Assembly: GCA_034440635.1 (NCBI GenBank)
Contig: JAOTON010000477.1
Span: 674,001 to 738,000 of the forward strand
Length of the DNA: 64,000 nucleotides
Origin: Lepas anatifera
Lineage: Eukaryota > Arthropoda > Thecostraca > Lepadidae
Reading direction: 5' to 3'
In this document: one piece after another, positions 11,319 through 20,589 of the stretch
Layout: every line of letters starts with the position of its first letter
How positions within the stretch are numbered: the stretch's first letter is position 1
Program-made: the position numbers and the translations under genes
The notes under the pieces: model-generated
Told to the model about the DNA's origin: nothing
What the model saw: only the letters and a program-made list of their open reading frames with translations
Database searches by the model: none

Positions 11319-11928
11319 ACCGCAGATATGACATGCCGTCAGGATGTCACATTAGGATACAGCCCCATCGTTGCCTTGTTTCCAAGACTGTATCGATGTC
11401 AGAGTATCCGGTGTACTTGGAAACCACCAGTCACCCCTATTTCTCATTAGCTATTGATCACGTAATATATTCTCAGTCAACTCGTCAGCATCCAGTGTCA
11501 AACCATATATTAACAGCTGCCGTTGCCACTGTAGATGCACTTGTGTATCGTAACCGCGACAGCGACGGGAAGACTGCCAGTCAGCGCAGTGACATGCGAT
11601 TAATCAACTGATAGTGCTGAGTACAAGAGTGTTGCTTCAAACTAGATTACGGACCTGTTCACAACGCCAGGTATATTGTGCGAGATAGATTTAGAAAAGA
11701 ACAACTACGCATCTTAATCTCACACCACCAAAAATAGGTCCTCCGATACGCAACCAAAATTCGCAGCCAGGTCCCAGAGCACTTCAAGGCCACAAGCATG
11801 GATCGATGTCAGTCCATCAACAAAGGAAGACCACTGGATGCTGTGCGGTGCGCGGTGGTGGCCAGAACATTTGCACTTCGTTTCTCGCAGCTATGGGATT
11901 ATCCAGGGTTAATGCTGCTGTCTACATT
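11319..11928. other. No gene; one stretch like the LTR leader near 38.07 kb
   Basis: At 11730-11790 the sequence AGGTCCTCCGATACG...CGCAGCCAGGTCCC resembles 38068-38110 (AGGTCCTCCATTACG...CACAGCCAGGCCC), so an LTR-element leader may be present. Otherwise nothing is recognised. Confidence 0.35.
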
Positions 11929-11936
11929 ACCGGTCC

Positions 11937-12215
11937 CAGGGGCGTAGCCAAGGGGGGGCGGCAGGGACAGCCGCCCCTCCCTGAGGGCCTGAAGGGCCCC
12001 CGAGGAAACGAGCCGCGCGAAGCGCGGCTCGCCCGCACTATGCTCTGTGGCCAAATTTGGCATTTTATACCAAACAGGGCCCTCTTAAGCCCTCTTCAGA
12101 ACTCTATTCTGTAACATGCAGGGACCTTTTTACCCATCAGGGCCCTTTTTGCGCTGTCGCAGGGCCCTTTTCGAGGCGCCGCCCCTCCCTGCGCGAAATC
12201 CTGGCTACGCCCCTG
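11937..12215 (+). mobile_element. hAT-type MITE with perfect 8-bp TSD
   Basis: The termini are CAGGGGCGTAGCCAAGG and CCTGGCTACGCCCCTG, inverted repeats of the common hAT form. Flanks are ACCGGTCC at 11929-11936 and 12216-12223, an exact 8-bp duplication. The 279-bp interior is non-coding. It contains a strong hairpin, GAGCCGCGC-GAA-GCGCGGCTC (about 12009-12029), and repeated CAGGGCCCTTTT-like words. Confidence 0.92.
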
Positions 12216-12576
12216 ACCGGTCCCGGGGCGACACACGTGAGGTGGCGCTGAAGACACTGACAACAGCTGATTCACGGCAGGGGTTTTCCTAAGTACACTG
12301 GTATGGCTCTCGCGCTGGAAGCAGCACGCCGAGAATGCCAGGTTAGGGTCTTCAAAAAAACATTTTTTTTACTTTTCAGTCTCACACTCACTTTTTCCCA
12401 ATTACATATTCAATTCTGATTTCAATGAGCCACATTCCAAGCGTCTACGACAGGGGGAAAGATCGCCTCAAAACGGTTAAAGATTTCATGTTTCGGGGGC
12501 GATTGGCCGCCCGGCGTTGCAGTCTCCCCCTGTTAAATTGGGATGAAAGGGGTGCATAACCTACCAGTAAAGACAG

Positions 12577-13192
12577 TGTAGCGTTCCGACTTCGATGGTG
12601 GTATGAAGTATGGGAGCGTTATGTGACGTGATAGTCTAGTCTTTCTTGCGGCTGTCACTGAGGCAGAGTCTGTCAGTTAACTTACAAGATGTATTATGAG
12701 TTGTTTAAGCGGACCTCGCGTTTTAATGTACAGACCGGCGTTCAATAGCTGTTTCTGCCTGCTGAGGTATCGGGGGTCTGGTTTATATACCAGGACAACC
12801 CTGCCCCCGGCCTCCAACGCTCGTTACATAAACATCGAACGGGCGCGGCCGACGCCGACGCTACGCGCACAAAAAGGTTGCCGGCTCGCAGCACAGCGCT
12901 GGCAAACCAAGGTGAGTGATTAACCAGTCGATAGGTAATAAGGCCGGATACCAAAAAGCATATGTACAAAACTCAACTCAATCATCCGCAGAACTGTGGA
13001 CGCCAGCGCGCCTCATTACGTCGCCCGATTACACATCGTTAGTGTCTCACGAAACCATATAACTGCATGCTCGCGTGATAGAGCGAAACATAACTTGAGT
13101 ACTGAGTGAAAAATAATTGAGAGAAATGAGGGGGCAAACGCGGGTAAACCCCTACAATACCTTGAGGGGGCAAACGCGGGTAAACCGCTACA
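12577..13192 (+). mobile_element. Solo LTR, 616 bp, 4-bp TSD
   Basis: The sequence begins TGTAGCGTTCC and ends AACCGCTACA, so it carries short inverted TG...CA ends. It is flanked by ACAG on both sides (12573-12576 and 13193-13196). The empty site can be seen in the inverted copy at 19534-19550, which reads straight through. A second copy, inverted and also solo, lies at 49913-50492. A promoter-like TATATA box lies in the GGTTTATATACCAGG stretch near 12780. A 30-bp unit, GAGGGGGCAAACGCGGGTAAACC, is repeated twice before the right end. By comparison with the related LTR at 48050-48431, sense transcription runs right to left. Confidence 0.88.
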
Positions 13193-13384
13193 ACAGCGTG
13201 GCATGTGCGTGCGTATAAGAGCGGTAGGTGGGATTTAACAGTATTTACTTGTCAGATTTATTTGCAGCGCAATACAAATACATATTATTCCACAAAAGAC
13301 CTGAAATTAAATGATTTTGCACCCTAGTACTCTAAATCCCGACAGAACAGTAATGCCTTCCGGAGGCGTACCTTTCTCTACTAA

Positions 13385-13735
13385 CTATCGCTGGAGAACG
13401 TCGTAAGGCAGGTGCTTCTCCCTATTCTCCTGCGAACTATTTAAGGGCTCTGGTACTGATAAACGAATACCCTGTTTCATATTTTTACCCTTTAGGTGGC
13501 TCACGAAATCTTCCACCAGCTCCACACCACGCTGTGTGATCATTCGCCACATTAAGTTCTGGAATACCTTGAAACAGGAGAAGTTATACCAGTCATCAGC
13601 TTCGTAACGGAGCCATTTCTGGTCAGAATATTTCAGATTCAGGCAATCGAATACCAGCCAGCTGTCACGAGTGACAAGCTGGCTGAAGCTTAGTACCGAG
13701 CATTTACAGAGCTTTTTATAGCCTCTATCGGAAAC
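13385..13735 (-). pseudogene. Transposase-like protein fragment, family uncertain
   Basis: On the minus strand 116 codons are open between a stop at 13736-13738 and the stop at 13385-13387. The frame lacks an early ATG but looks coding: it contains DSWLVFDCLNLKYSD, WLRYEADDWYNFSCFKVFQN and QRGVELVEDFVSHLKGK, and ends in YDVLQR. The pattern of a Trp/Phe-rich segment followed by RGV-L--DF resembles the C-terminal part of multicopy, transposase-like proteins of invertebrates, as I remember them; I cannot name the family safely. Upstream (13740-13900) homology with the right copy continues but with stops. Probably the last exon or end of a decayed transposase gene. Confidence 0.45.
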
Positions 13736-14054
13736 TTAAGCCTGCCCTAGTCAAATGTGAATCGTTTGCTGCTTTGGCCAATTATTGTGCGACTGGCTCC
13801 TATACCTCCAAGATGGTGGTTCTCACCAGCGGGACAGAATATAACTTTTTGCGCACAGATACCACAGCTGATGGCAAATTGACTTCAGCACATTCAGGGC
13901 AATTTCTATATTAACTTAATGAAAGCACTGCACTGCATTTTATGAATAGCTTTGAGGCTCATAGAAGGCTCTAAAGCTGACTATCCGCGACGGAGGAACC
14001 CAAATGCATGGTTTAGAACCACTTACAAGGAAAGCCGTTGAATATTTCGGGGTC

Positions 14055-14150
14055 TGGGTAGCTTAGCCTGTTAGCGCTTGCGCGGCTCGGCCGATGGCAT
14101 TCTTTATGTGCTGGGTGTCGTGGGTTCGAGCCCACGCAGAGACAGAATCT
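14055..14150 (+). repeat. tRNA-like sequence (Lys-like SINE head or tRNA pseudogene)
   Basis: The stretch has an A-box-like TAGCTTAGCCTG, and a B box in GGGTGTCGTGGGTTCGAGCCCACG that closely resembles the T arm of eukaryotic tRNA-Lys. The acceptor halves pair over only four bases and the anticodon arm is not a clean 5+7, so it is not a functional tRNA. It is probably an internal Pol III promoter of a SINE or a tRNA pseudogene. Confidence 0.45.
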
Positions 14151-14259
14151 GGCGCCCTGCTCTAGCCCAAGCTAATTCTTTTCCTCTCGCCTCTGATGCC
14201 ATATGACCTGAGCAGTTGATGCGTTGCTAAACTCCAACAATTATAATATTCCGTCTCTA

Positions 14260-14711
14260 AAGGGAATGTGGCACCTTTATAACGTGATTTTAACTGAGAT
14301 AGCCAAGTTGTAAAGTAAGTCGGAAAACCCGGTATTCCAAATGTCATATGTCTTGGAACTCGATATTTCCGTAGAAAAAAGCTAAAACCTACCTGACACC
14401 AGCCCCCTCATCAACCCATCGCCGGGCGGCCATTGTTGTGAGCTGCTGGTGTGACGACATATGCAGACGTCACGATGAGCATCAGCCAATCGAAGCCCTT
14501 GAAGCGTTTCAAGTATGGTACTGGTTGCCAGATCGTGACATCATTCACAGGTTGATATTTATTTCTTTTTCTAGATGAGTATTTTAAAAATCAAAATATT
14601 GAGCTTATTGTACATTTTTCAGAGAAATTATGAGTAGTTTCATTATTTTCGGCTTAAAGTACGCCTAATTACACTAAATTCCAGGATTCGACTAAGGTGC
14701 CACATTCCCTT
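14260..14711 (+). mobile_element. TA-target MITE, copy 2 (complete)
   Basis: Starts AAGGGAATGTGGCACC and ends GGTGCCACATTCCCTT. TA lies at 14258-14259 and 14712-14713. The 452-bp interior is non-coding. It lies in the loop between the two inverted transposase-like copies. Confidence 0.88.
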
Positions 14712-14959
14712 TAAGTATCTTCTGGAATGATGAACGGAATCTGACTCAGTAGTAGCACCCACTTCATGCCATAAATGTTCTATATTCCATAATATGGCTC
14801 GCTGCTGGGCTCCGGGTCTTCTAAACAGACAGTTGTTGGAGACAGCCTCTCCTGACAGCCACACGTAAACCAGCTTGCGCAATTCATGATTATTTTCTCA
14901 AGGAAAACAGAGCTGGCATGTCTTCCAGAACCAAAGCACTAGCCGGGCCTGATGATCCA

Positions 14960-15365
14960 GGAACGTTCCTGATAGGTCTTCCACTCCGGTGATGTATAGA
15001 GGCGCCGAAGTCAATGTGCAAACGCAACTGTTATTTGTGACCAGAAAGTTATAATCTGCTTCGCAAATAAGAATCACAATGCTGCAGGTAAAAAAACAGC
15101 AATACAGCACCTGGCCTAAACAGCAAAACCATCCACCTTTCAGTTAGGTAGGCTAAAGTTTTCGACAGAGGCTATGAAGAGCTCGGCTCGATACCAAGCC
15201 TCTCCCAATTTCTCATTCCTGAAAGCTGGATGGTATTTGAGCGCCTGAATCTGAAATATTCTGACATGCAATGACTCCTTTGAGGAGCTGGTGACTGGTA
15301 CAGTCTCCCTGTTTCAAGGTATTCCAGAACTTACTGTCGTGAACGGTCCCACAGAACATGGTGTG
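14960..15365 (+). pseudogene. Right copy of the transposase-like sequence, 5' part
   Basis: Homologous to the reverse complement of 13530-13900. It reads ESWMVFERLNLKYSD around 15220-15265, then meets a stop and frameshift (CAATGACTCC where the left copy reads CAGAAATGGCTCC). The LTR element interrupts it at 15365/15366. The coding remainder continues at 19205-19342. Damaged before the insertion or independently of it. Confidence 0.5.
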
Positions 15366-15519
15366 TGTGATGTACTGGTACCGCTGGTGTAGTGCGCCCT
15401 CACGAGATGGTGTTAGTGCGGTAGGCACCGGGCCTGACCGTGCAGCGGCAGTCGTCGAATACACTTCAAGAGCTGAGCAAGTGGTGTGCCATGAGAGTGC
15501 GGGAAGCGGGGATCTAACA
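15366..15519 (+). repeat. 5' LTR
   Basis: 154 bp, beginning TGTGATGTACTGG and ending GGGATCTAACA. Identical to 19046-19199. Unusually short for a gypsy-type LTR; no clear TATA box. Confidence 0.93.
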
Positions 15520-15537
15520 TGGCGCGGTCGGTTTGAG
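15520..15537 (+). promoter_or_regulatory. Probable tRNA primer-binding site
   Basis: The 18 bases after the 5' LTR begin TGGCGCGG. The leading TGG is what pairs with the CCA end of a tRNA primer. I cannot assign the tRNA. Confidence 0.65.
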
Positions 15538-15568
15538 GACATTGCACCCAAGAAGTGACTGAGAAGCC

Positions 15569-18500
15569 ATGGCCAAGCAGGACACTGACTCAGGTATGGC
15601 CCTTGTAGCCGACGCGATTTTAAAGCTGCAGGAAAACGTTGTGCTTTTGACGAACCACATCGCCTCGGAACATAGCCAGCGTAGCCAGCTTCAACCCGCC
15701 CCTGTGTCAACCAGTTCGGTTGGTCAAGGACCACGACCCATCGCTCTGCAGCCGCCCCAACTGGGTTCATCTGTTTCGTTAAAGGAGTTCGATGTCTGGA
15801 AACATAAGTTTGAAGGCTATGCGACTCTGTCACGGCTCTCTAACTTCCCCGCTACAGAACAGCGTGCAGCCCTGCAAGCCGCTGTTAGCGATGATTGGAA
15901 CCGTATCATTCGGTACAGCCTTACTCTCACTGACGACACGCCCCTCACTGACCTAATCGGTCTCATGGAAAAGCATCTGAGGGACCAGCGGAACATCGTG
16001 GTCGACAGACGAGATTTTCACACTCGCATCCAGCATCCGAGTGAGAGTTTTGATGACTTCTTGTGTTCTGTCAAGGAGATCGCCGGTTTCTGTGACTTCT
16101 GTACAAACTGTATCGATAACCGGCTGAGGGATCGAATCGTAGCAGGGATAAGGGACGATGACACCCTTAAGCGTCTGTTGGAGAAGCCTCTCACTCTTCA
16201 GAGGGCGATCGATATATGTCGCGCAGCGGAAAGTGCTGCTAAGAACAGCGCCGACATCAGGGGCTATTCTGACCCGTCCCTGTACGCTGTTTCTCGCTAC
16301 AAACGTGAATCTCGCTATCATGTCTCCAGCCCTCCACCGGCAGCCACACCTGCACGCGTGACGTCATCAGACCGGCCACGGGGCAGCCGCGGCCGCACGC
16401 CGGTGCCTGCGGCGAGCGGTCAAGGTCACGGCCGGCCCTCCCCCTCCCCGCCCCGGTATCAGCCGGGCCACAGCCTCCGGTCACCGAGTGGTGAGTGGGG
16501 CCAAGGGACAAGCAGCCGGTACCGGGAGAATGCACGCGCTCCAAACCGGTCTCGGGAGAGACGATATGACAGCCCGTATCGGTATAGGGAGAGCCGGTAC
16601 GAACGCAGTCCCAGCCGGTCTCCTGCCAGGAGGCAAGGCCGATACAGATATCGTTCACCCAGTCCATACTACCATGCCAGCAGCCAGTCTCCCCGCCGTG
16701 ATCATGCATTTCGTTATCACGTGAATGTATGTGAACGCAACACGTCGGTTTCCACAGGATCTGACAGGTCTCGATCGTGCTGCGTCGGCACTTCCCCGAC
16801 GATAGCCGACATCCGGAGGCACGGAGCATCTGTGCGACCGGCGCTGAAAATAAAGGTACAGTTCAGTTGTACTGCAGGTACCATTGTGTTCAACTCCATG
16901 GCCGACTCCGGCGCTAAAGCCACAGTTGTTGGACCAGCAGCGGCAGAAGCACTGGGATTCAATGTCTCAACATTGAGTGACACTGGCCGTGCACCGGCGT
17001 TTTCCGCTGCGGGACGGCAGCCCCTCACGTGGCTCGGGAGCTTCCCAGCGTGCTTGAGGCTAGGTGACCGGGAGACTAAAACTGAAGTGTCCGTTCTGAA
17101 GGAACTCGGTAGCACTGTTCTGATCAGCTGGTTTGACTCCATCGCACTGGGTGTGCTTCCGGCAGATTTTCCCGCACAGATCAGGATGGTGCGCGGCCAG
17201 CGCCACGCCAGTCTTCCTCCGATCCAATTTAGGAGAGGTACTGAGCCGCCCGAGGGTTCTGCGCTTCAGTCGACGCCGAACCGGCACCATAGAACGCCGC
17301 CGCCTGGTGATGCCTGTGGGCAGACAGCGCCGTCTATCGACAAAGACAAGAACCAGTCACTCTCTCATCTCCAATCCGTCGCTGAAGATGGCACGCGTCT
17401 CACTCCCCTGCAAGACCAAACTTTGGAGATGGTCCGTGCCGCTGCAGCCCGCGACCCTGAATATGCAGCTTTACATGACGTCATCATGTCCGGTTTTCCG
17501 GATCACCGGCAAGATCTCCAGCCATCCCTTCGTCCGTACTGGGGCGTGCGCTCCATGCTGGCGGTCGATGAGGGGTTGGTCGTGTGTGGCCCCCGCCTTC
17601 TGATCCCGCAAAGCCTACGTCGAGAAACCCTGCACCGGCTGCACGACTCGCACCAGGGCATGGGTCGCACCAAAAGGCGGGCGCGTCAAACCGTCTACTG
17701 GCCTGAAATCGACAAAGACATCGAGAACACAGTTTCATCATGTCAAGAGTGCCGTAAATACCTGCCGAGTCTTCCAAATGGACCCCTATGGCAGGATGCT
17801 TCATCTCCAACTCGCGTCTTTGAATCTGTATCTGCAGATTACTTCCACGCAGCTGGCCGCACATACTTCATATACGTGGATAGGAAATCTGGATGGCCTA
17901 TCGTGTTCGAGTGTCCTCGCAGCGGCGCATCCGCTGAGCATTTGACCCGTCTCCTCAGGTCAGTGTTCGCCGACACTGGCGTGCCCGTGCTGCTGAGGAC
18001 AGATGGAGGCCCACAATTCACCTCTGGGACACTTCGGCGCTTCCTTCAAAGGTGGGGTGTCCGTCACGTGATGTCTTCTCCGCATTACCCGAGATCGAAT
18101 GGACATGTGGAAGCCGCGGTCAAGACCCTGAAGCGACTGGTACTAACACTAACATCACCCAATGGCCAGCTTGATCAGGATGCTTTCGCCAGAGCGCTCA
18201 TAGAGCTCAGAAACACGCCTCGCGCTGACGGAAAATCGCCTGCACAGATCTTATTCGGTCATGCTATGCGTTCTAGCGTGCCCACTCATTTCCGCTCCTT
18301 TGCAGCCGAGTGGCAAACAGCAGCAGACGAAGCCGACAGGCGGGCAGCACGTCAGCGTCAGGAGCAAAAGTGGAGACACGACCTGACAGCTCACCCGTTG
18401 TCACAACTGCGGATCGGCAACGTCGCCGACATACAGGACCCACGTACCTCACGGTGGGACCGCGTCGGCACCGTCGTCGGGATAGGATCCAGACGAGACT

Positions 18501-18793
18501 ATCTGCTCAAGCTGAGTAGCGGCCGGGTGCTGTGGAGTAACCGTCGTTTCCTGAGGCCACACAGGCCCCTAGTGTGCAGAGAAGCGCAGTCCCTACCTCA
18601 GGCCGATCACGGCCCCTGTTCACAGACTATAACACCACACAGTTGTGCAGGTACCCCGCTAACGGTACCCCCAGTGCATCCACAGCGTTCCGCGATCTCA
18701 GCACCGGCGATGACGATGCGTAGGAGCGTGCGTGAGAGGCAGCCGCCTGACCGTCTGCGAGTGCGTTGGGGAGGTGTCAGTTACAATGACTAA
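15569..18793 (+). CDS. Gag-protease-integrase polyprotein lacking reverse transcriptase
   Basis: The single 1074-residue frame starts with ATG 49 bp after the LTR and is intact. Residues about 70-230 form a helical Gag-like region containing VDRRDFHTRIQHPSESFDDF and DRIVAGIRDDDTLKRLL. Residues about 250-400 are Ser/Arg/Pro-rich and basic, probably nucleic-acid binding; no CCHC knuckle is visible. The aspartic protease active site is DSGA, with Asp446. Where about 500 residues of RT and RNase H should follow, there are only about 100 unrelated residues. Integrase then begins: HHCC zinc region (LHRLHDSHQGMG ... CQEC, about 685-735), catalytic Asp756, Asp812 and Glu848 (D-X35-E; LRTDGGPQF and SNGHVEAAV), and a C-terminal GPY/F-like module (WDRVGTVVGIGSRRDYLLKL). 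The product should package RNA and integrate DNA but cannot make DNA itself. Confidence 0.92.
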   Translation: MAKQDTDSGMALVADAILKLQENVVLLTNHIASEHSQRSQLQPAPVSTSSVGQGPRPIALQPPQLGSSVSLKEFDVWKHKFEGYATLSRLSNFPATEQRAALQAAVSDDWNRIIRYSLTLTDDTPLTDLIGLMEKHLRDQRNIVVDRRDFHTRIQHPSESFDDFLCSVKEIAGFCDFCTNCIDNRLRDRIVAGIRDDDTLKRLLEKPLTLQRAIDICRAAESAAKNSADIRGYSDPSLYAVSRYKRESRYHVSSPPPAATPARVTSSDRPRGSRGRTPVPAASGQGHGRPSPSPPRYQPGHSLRSPSGEWGQGTSSRYRENARAPNRSRERRYDSPYRYRESRYERSPSRSPARRQGRYRYRSPSPYYHASSQSPRRDHAFRYHVNVCERNTSVSTGSDRSRSCCVGTSPTIADIRRHGASVRPALKIKVQFSCTAGTIVFNSMADSGAKATVVGPAAAEALGFNVSTLSDTGRAPAFSAAGRQPLTWLGSFPACLRLGDRETKTEVSVLKELGSTVLISWFDSIALGVLPADFPAQIRMVRGQRHASLPPIQFRRGTEPPEGSALQSTPNRHHRTPPPGDACGQTAPSIDKDKNQSLSHLQSVAEDGTRLTPLQDQTLEMVRAAAARDPEYAALHDVIMSGFPDHRQDLQPSLRPYWGVRSMLAVDEGLVVCGPRLLIPQSLRRETLHRLHDSHQGMGRTKRRARQTVYWPEIDKDIENTVSSCQECRKYLPSLPNGPLWQDASSPTRVFESVSADYFHAAGRTYFIYVDRKSGWPIVFECPRSGASAEHLTRLLRSVFADTGVPVLLRTDGGPQFTSGTLRRFLQRWGVRHVMSSPHYPRSNGHVEAAVKTLKRLVLTLTSPNGQLDQDAFARALIELRNTPRADGKSPAQILFGHAMRSSVPTHFRSFAAEWQTAADEADRRAARQRQEQKWRHDLTAHPLSQLRIGNVADIQDPRTSRWDRVGTVVGIGSRRDYLLKLSSGRVLWSNRRFLRPHRPLVCREAQSLPQADHGPCSQTITPHSCAGTPLTVPPVHPQRSAISAPAMTMRRSVRERQPPDRLRVRWGGVSYND

Positions 18794-19037
18794 GACAGTG
18801 TGGTTAGTTATGCCTAGTAGAATTCAGGGCACGGGCGAGTGAGTGGTTCGTAATTTCTGCAGGCATTGATGTGTATTTCGGTTCCGCCGTTACAGGTGTT
18901 TTTGTTCGTCTTTCGCGTCACTTGTCTTCTTTGCACAGCTGCAGAAGATGCAGTCAGTAGTCGGGACCGTGTTATCACTTTTAAGTTTCTTGAGATGGTG
19001 GCATAAGCATTTTGCATCCCATACTTTTTCACCATCT

Positions 19038-19045
19038 GGGGGAGG
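19038..19045 (+). promoter_or_regulatory. Polypurine tract
   Basis: GGGGGAGG lies directly before the 3' LTR, the place where plus-strand DNA synthesis is primed in LTR elements. Confidence 0.8.
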
Positions 19046-19199
19046 TGTGATGTACTGGTACCGCTGGTGTAGTGCGCCCTCACGAGATGGTGTTAGTGCG
19101 GTAGGCACCGGGCCTGACCGTGCAGCGGCAGTCGTCGAATACACTTCAAGAGCTGAGCAAGTGGTGTGCCATGAGAGTGCGGGAAGCGGGGATCTAACA
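19046..19199 (+). repeat. 3' LTR
   Basis: 154 bp, identical to the 5' LTR, followed by the TSD copy GTGTG. Confidence 0.93.
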
Positions 19200-19204
19200 G
19201 TGTG

Positions 19205-19785
19205 AAGCTGGTGGAAGATTTTGTGAGCCACCTAAAGGGTAAAAATATGAAACAGGATCTTCTCTTATCAGTACCAGAGCTCTTAAATAGTTCGCAGGAG
19301 AATAGGGAGAAGCACCTGCCTTACGACGTTCTCCAGCGATAGTTAGTAGAGAAAGGTTCGCCTCCGGAAGGCATTCTTGTTCTGTCGGGATTTAGAGTAC
19401 TAGGGTGCTAAATCATTTAATTTCAGGTCTTTTGTGGAATAACATGTATTTGTATTGCGCTGCAAATACATCTGACAAGTAAATGTCTGCATGTTAAATC
19501 CAATCTACCGCTCTTATACGCACGCACATGCCACGCTGCCTTTACTGGTAGGTTATGCACCCCTTTCATACCAATTTAAAAGGGGAGACTGCAACGCCGG
19601 GAGGCCAATCGCACCCGAAACATGAAATCTTTAACCGTTTTGAGGCGATCTTTCCCGCTGTCGTAGATGCTTGGAATGTGGCTCATTGAAATCAGAATTG
19701 AATATATAATGGGAAAAAGTGGGTTCGAGTCTGAAAAGTAAAAAATGTTTTTTTTAACGACCCTAATGCCAGGCAACTGAAAATT
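19205..19785 (+). pseudogene. Right copy of the transposase-like sequence, 3' part
   Basis: Continues the reading KLVEDFVSHLKGKN and ends YDVLQR with stop TAG at 19340-19342, as in the left copy. The downstream non-coding part (to about 19785) aligns with the reverse complement of 12336-12570 and 13200-13385, including the site that is interrupted by the solo LTR in the left copy. Confidence 0.55.
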
Positions 19786-20299
19786 ACTGTTACGTGAAAT
19801 TTATCCTAAGTGAAAATAATGGTACATTGCGGGCATGGGGACGATCATTAGTGTTGACGAGGGACTTTATTTTTTCTGTGCACGCAATTTTCTAGCATAT
19901 CGTCATACTGGGAAGATTCTTTATAGCTTTGGGATGGGAGCTTTAACAACGTATGCGCGGTAGTTTTGCGCATTGTGGGACCAATCAACGGTGAATTACA
20001 GAACCAAGCATTAGTAGCATCTGAAGGTTACAATGCCGGCGATTAAAGGCAAGCACGTTATTGAATTTCGAGTTCCCCAACACGTTTCTGCTTCCGCTCC
20101 AATCGGCACCCTCTGTCCTCTGTGAGATGCCAAAATGTTCTCGATAATTCAAGTATATCAAACAATAAGAACTTGCATGACAAACGGTCGCACGTCACGA
20201 AAGCAAGACAAAACCAAGTATTGGAAAACGAAGTGTTTGAAACTTGCCGAGTACGCTCAATATGGCTGGCGGATACTTGCATGGCTGTCAGGAGGAACC
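19786..20299. other. No gene recognised
   Basis: A/T-rich sequence with short frames only. I see no termini, repeats or domains. Confidence 0.35.
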
Positions 20300-20505
20300 G
20301 ATCTGGCAGGGGCGCCGCCACGAAATTTTCGCAGGGGGACGGACCCGGGCTGGTGCTGACCGGGGGAGGCGAATTTTGAGCATATTCGGTACCTGACAGC
20401 ATTTATGACTATTAACCCAAAATTTTTTGGGGGACGTCCCCCTGGTTGGCCAACAGGGGGGACGCGTCCCCCGTCCCCCTTGCTTTCGGCGCCCATGGAT
20501 CTGTG
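20300..20505 (+). repeat. GC-rich interspersed repeat, inverted copy at 50912-51075
   Basis: Shared blocks with the reverse complement of 50912-51075 are GGGGGACGTCCCCC, TTGGCCAACAGGGGGGACGC and TTTCGGCGCCCAT. The end TTTCGGCGCCCATG could be a hAT-like terminus, but no paired terminus or TSD was found. Confidence 0.6.
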
Positions 20506-20589
20506 CACTAGTGTGACCTGGAGAGCACTTTCCCTCCACACGCTATACACTGTTGTCAGCAAGATGGGATCTTCGGTGTGGTTGTGAAT

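Larger units (their letters stand above)
12336..13900 (-). mobile_element. Left copy of an inverted pair of transposase-bearing sequences
   Basis: The reverse complement of this region aligns with 14960-15365 plus 19205-19785. Shared blocks include TAGGTTATGCACCCCTTTCAT, GAAACATGAAATCTTTAACCGTTTTG, and the coding part ending in a YDVLQR-stop sequence. The copies diverge by many substitutions and indels. The left copy is split by the solo LTR at 12577-13192, the right by the LTR element at 15366-19199. The outer limits near 12336 and 19785 carry similar sequence (GCCAGGTTAGGGTC versus the complement of GACCCTAATGCCAGGC), which may mark true element ends. Confidence 0.7.
15366..19199 (+). mobile_element. 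LTR retrotransposon (Ty3/gypsy-like) without reverse transcriptase
   Basis: The element is 3834 bp with two LTRs of 154 bp that I find identical base for base. It is flanked by the 5-bp duplication GTGTG (15361-15365 and 19200-19204). A primer-binding site starts directly after the 5' LTR and a purine tract lies directly before the 3' LTR. One uninterrupted ORF (15569-18793) encodes Gag, protease and integrase. No YxDD box, RT or RNase H is found anywhere in the element. Identical LTRs and a perfect TSD mean a recent insertion, so the reverse transcriptase must have come from another element. Confidence 0.93.

Noticed and set aside
15213..15833. 206-codon minus-strand frame
   Set aside because: It runs antisense through the 5' LTR and the start of the Gag frame; it has no domain and is a shadow.
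16257..17142. Minus-strand frames under Gag and protease
   Set aside because: Antisense shadows of a clearly coding plus-strand frame.
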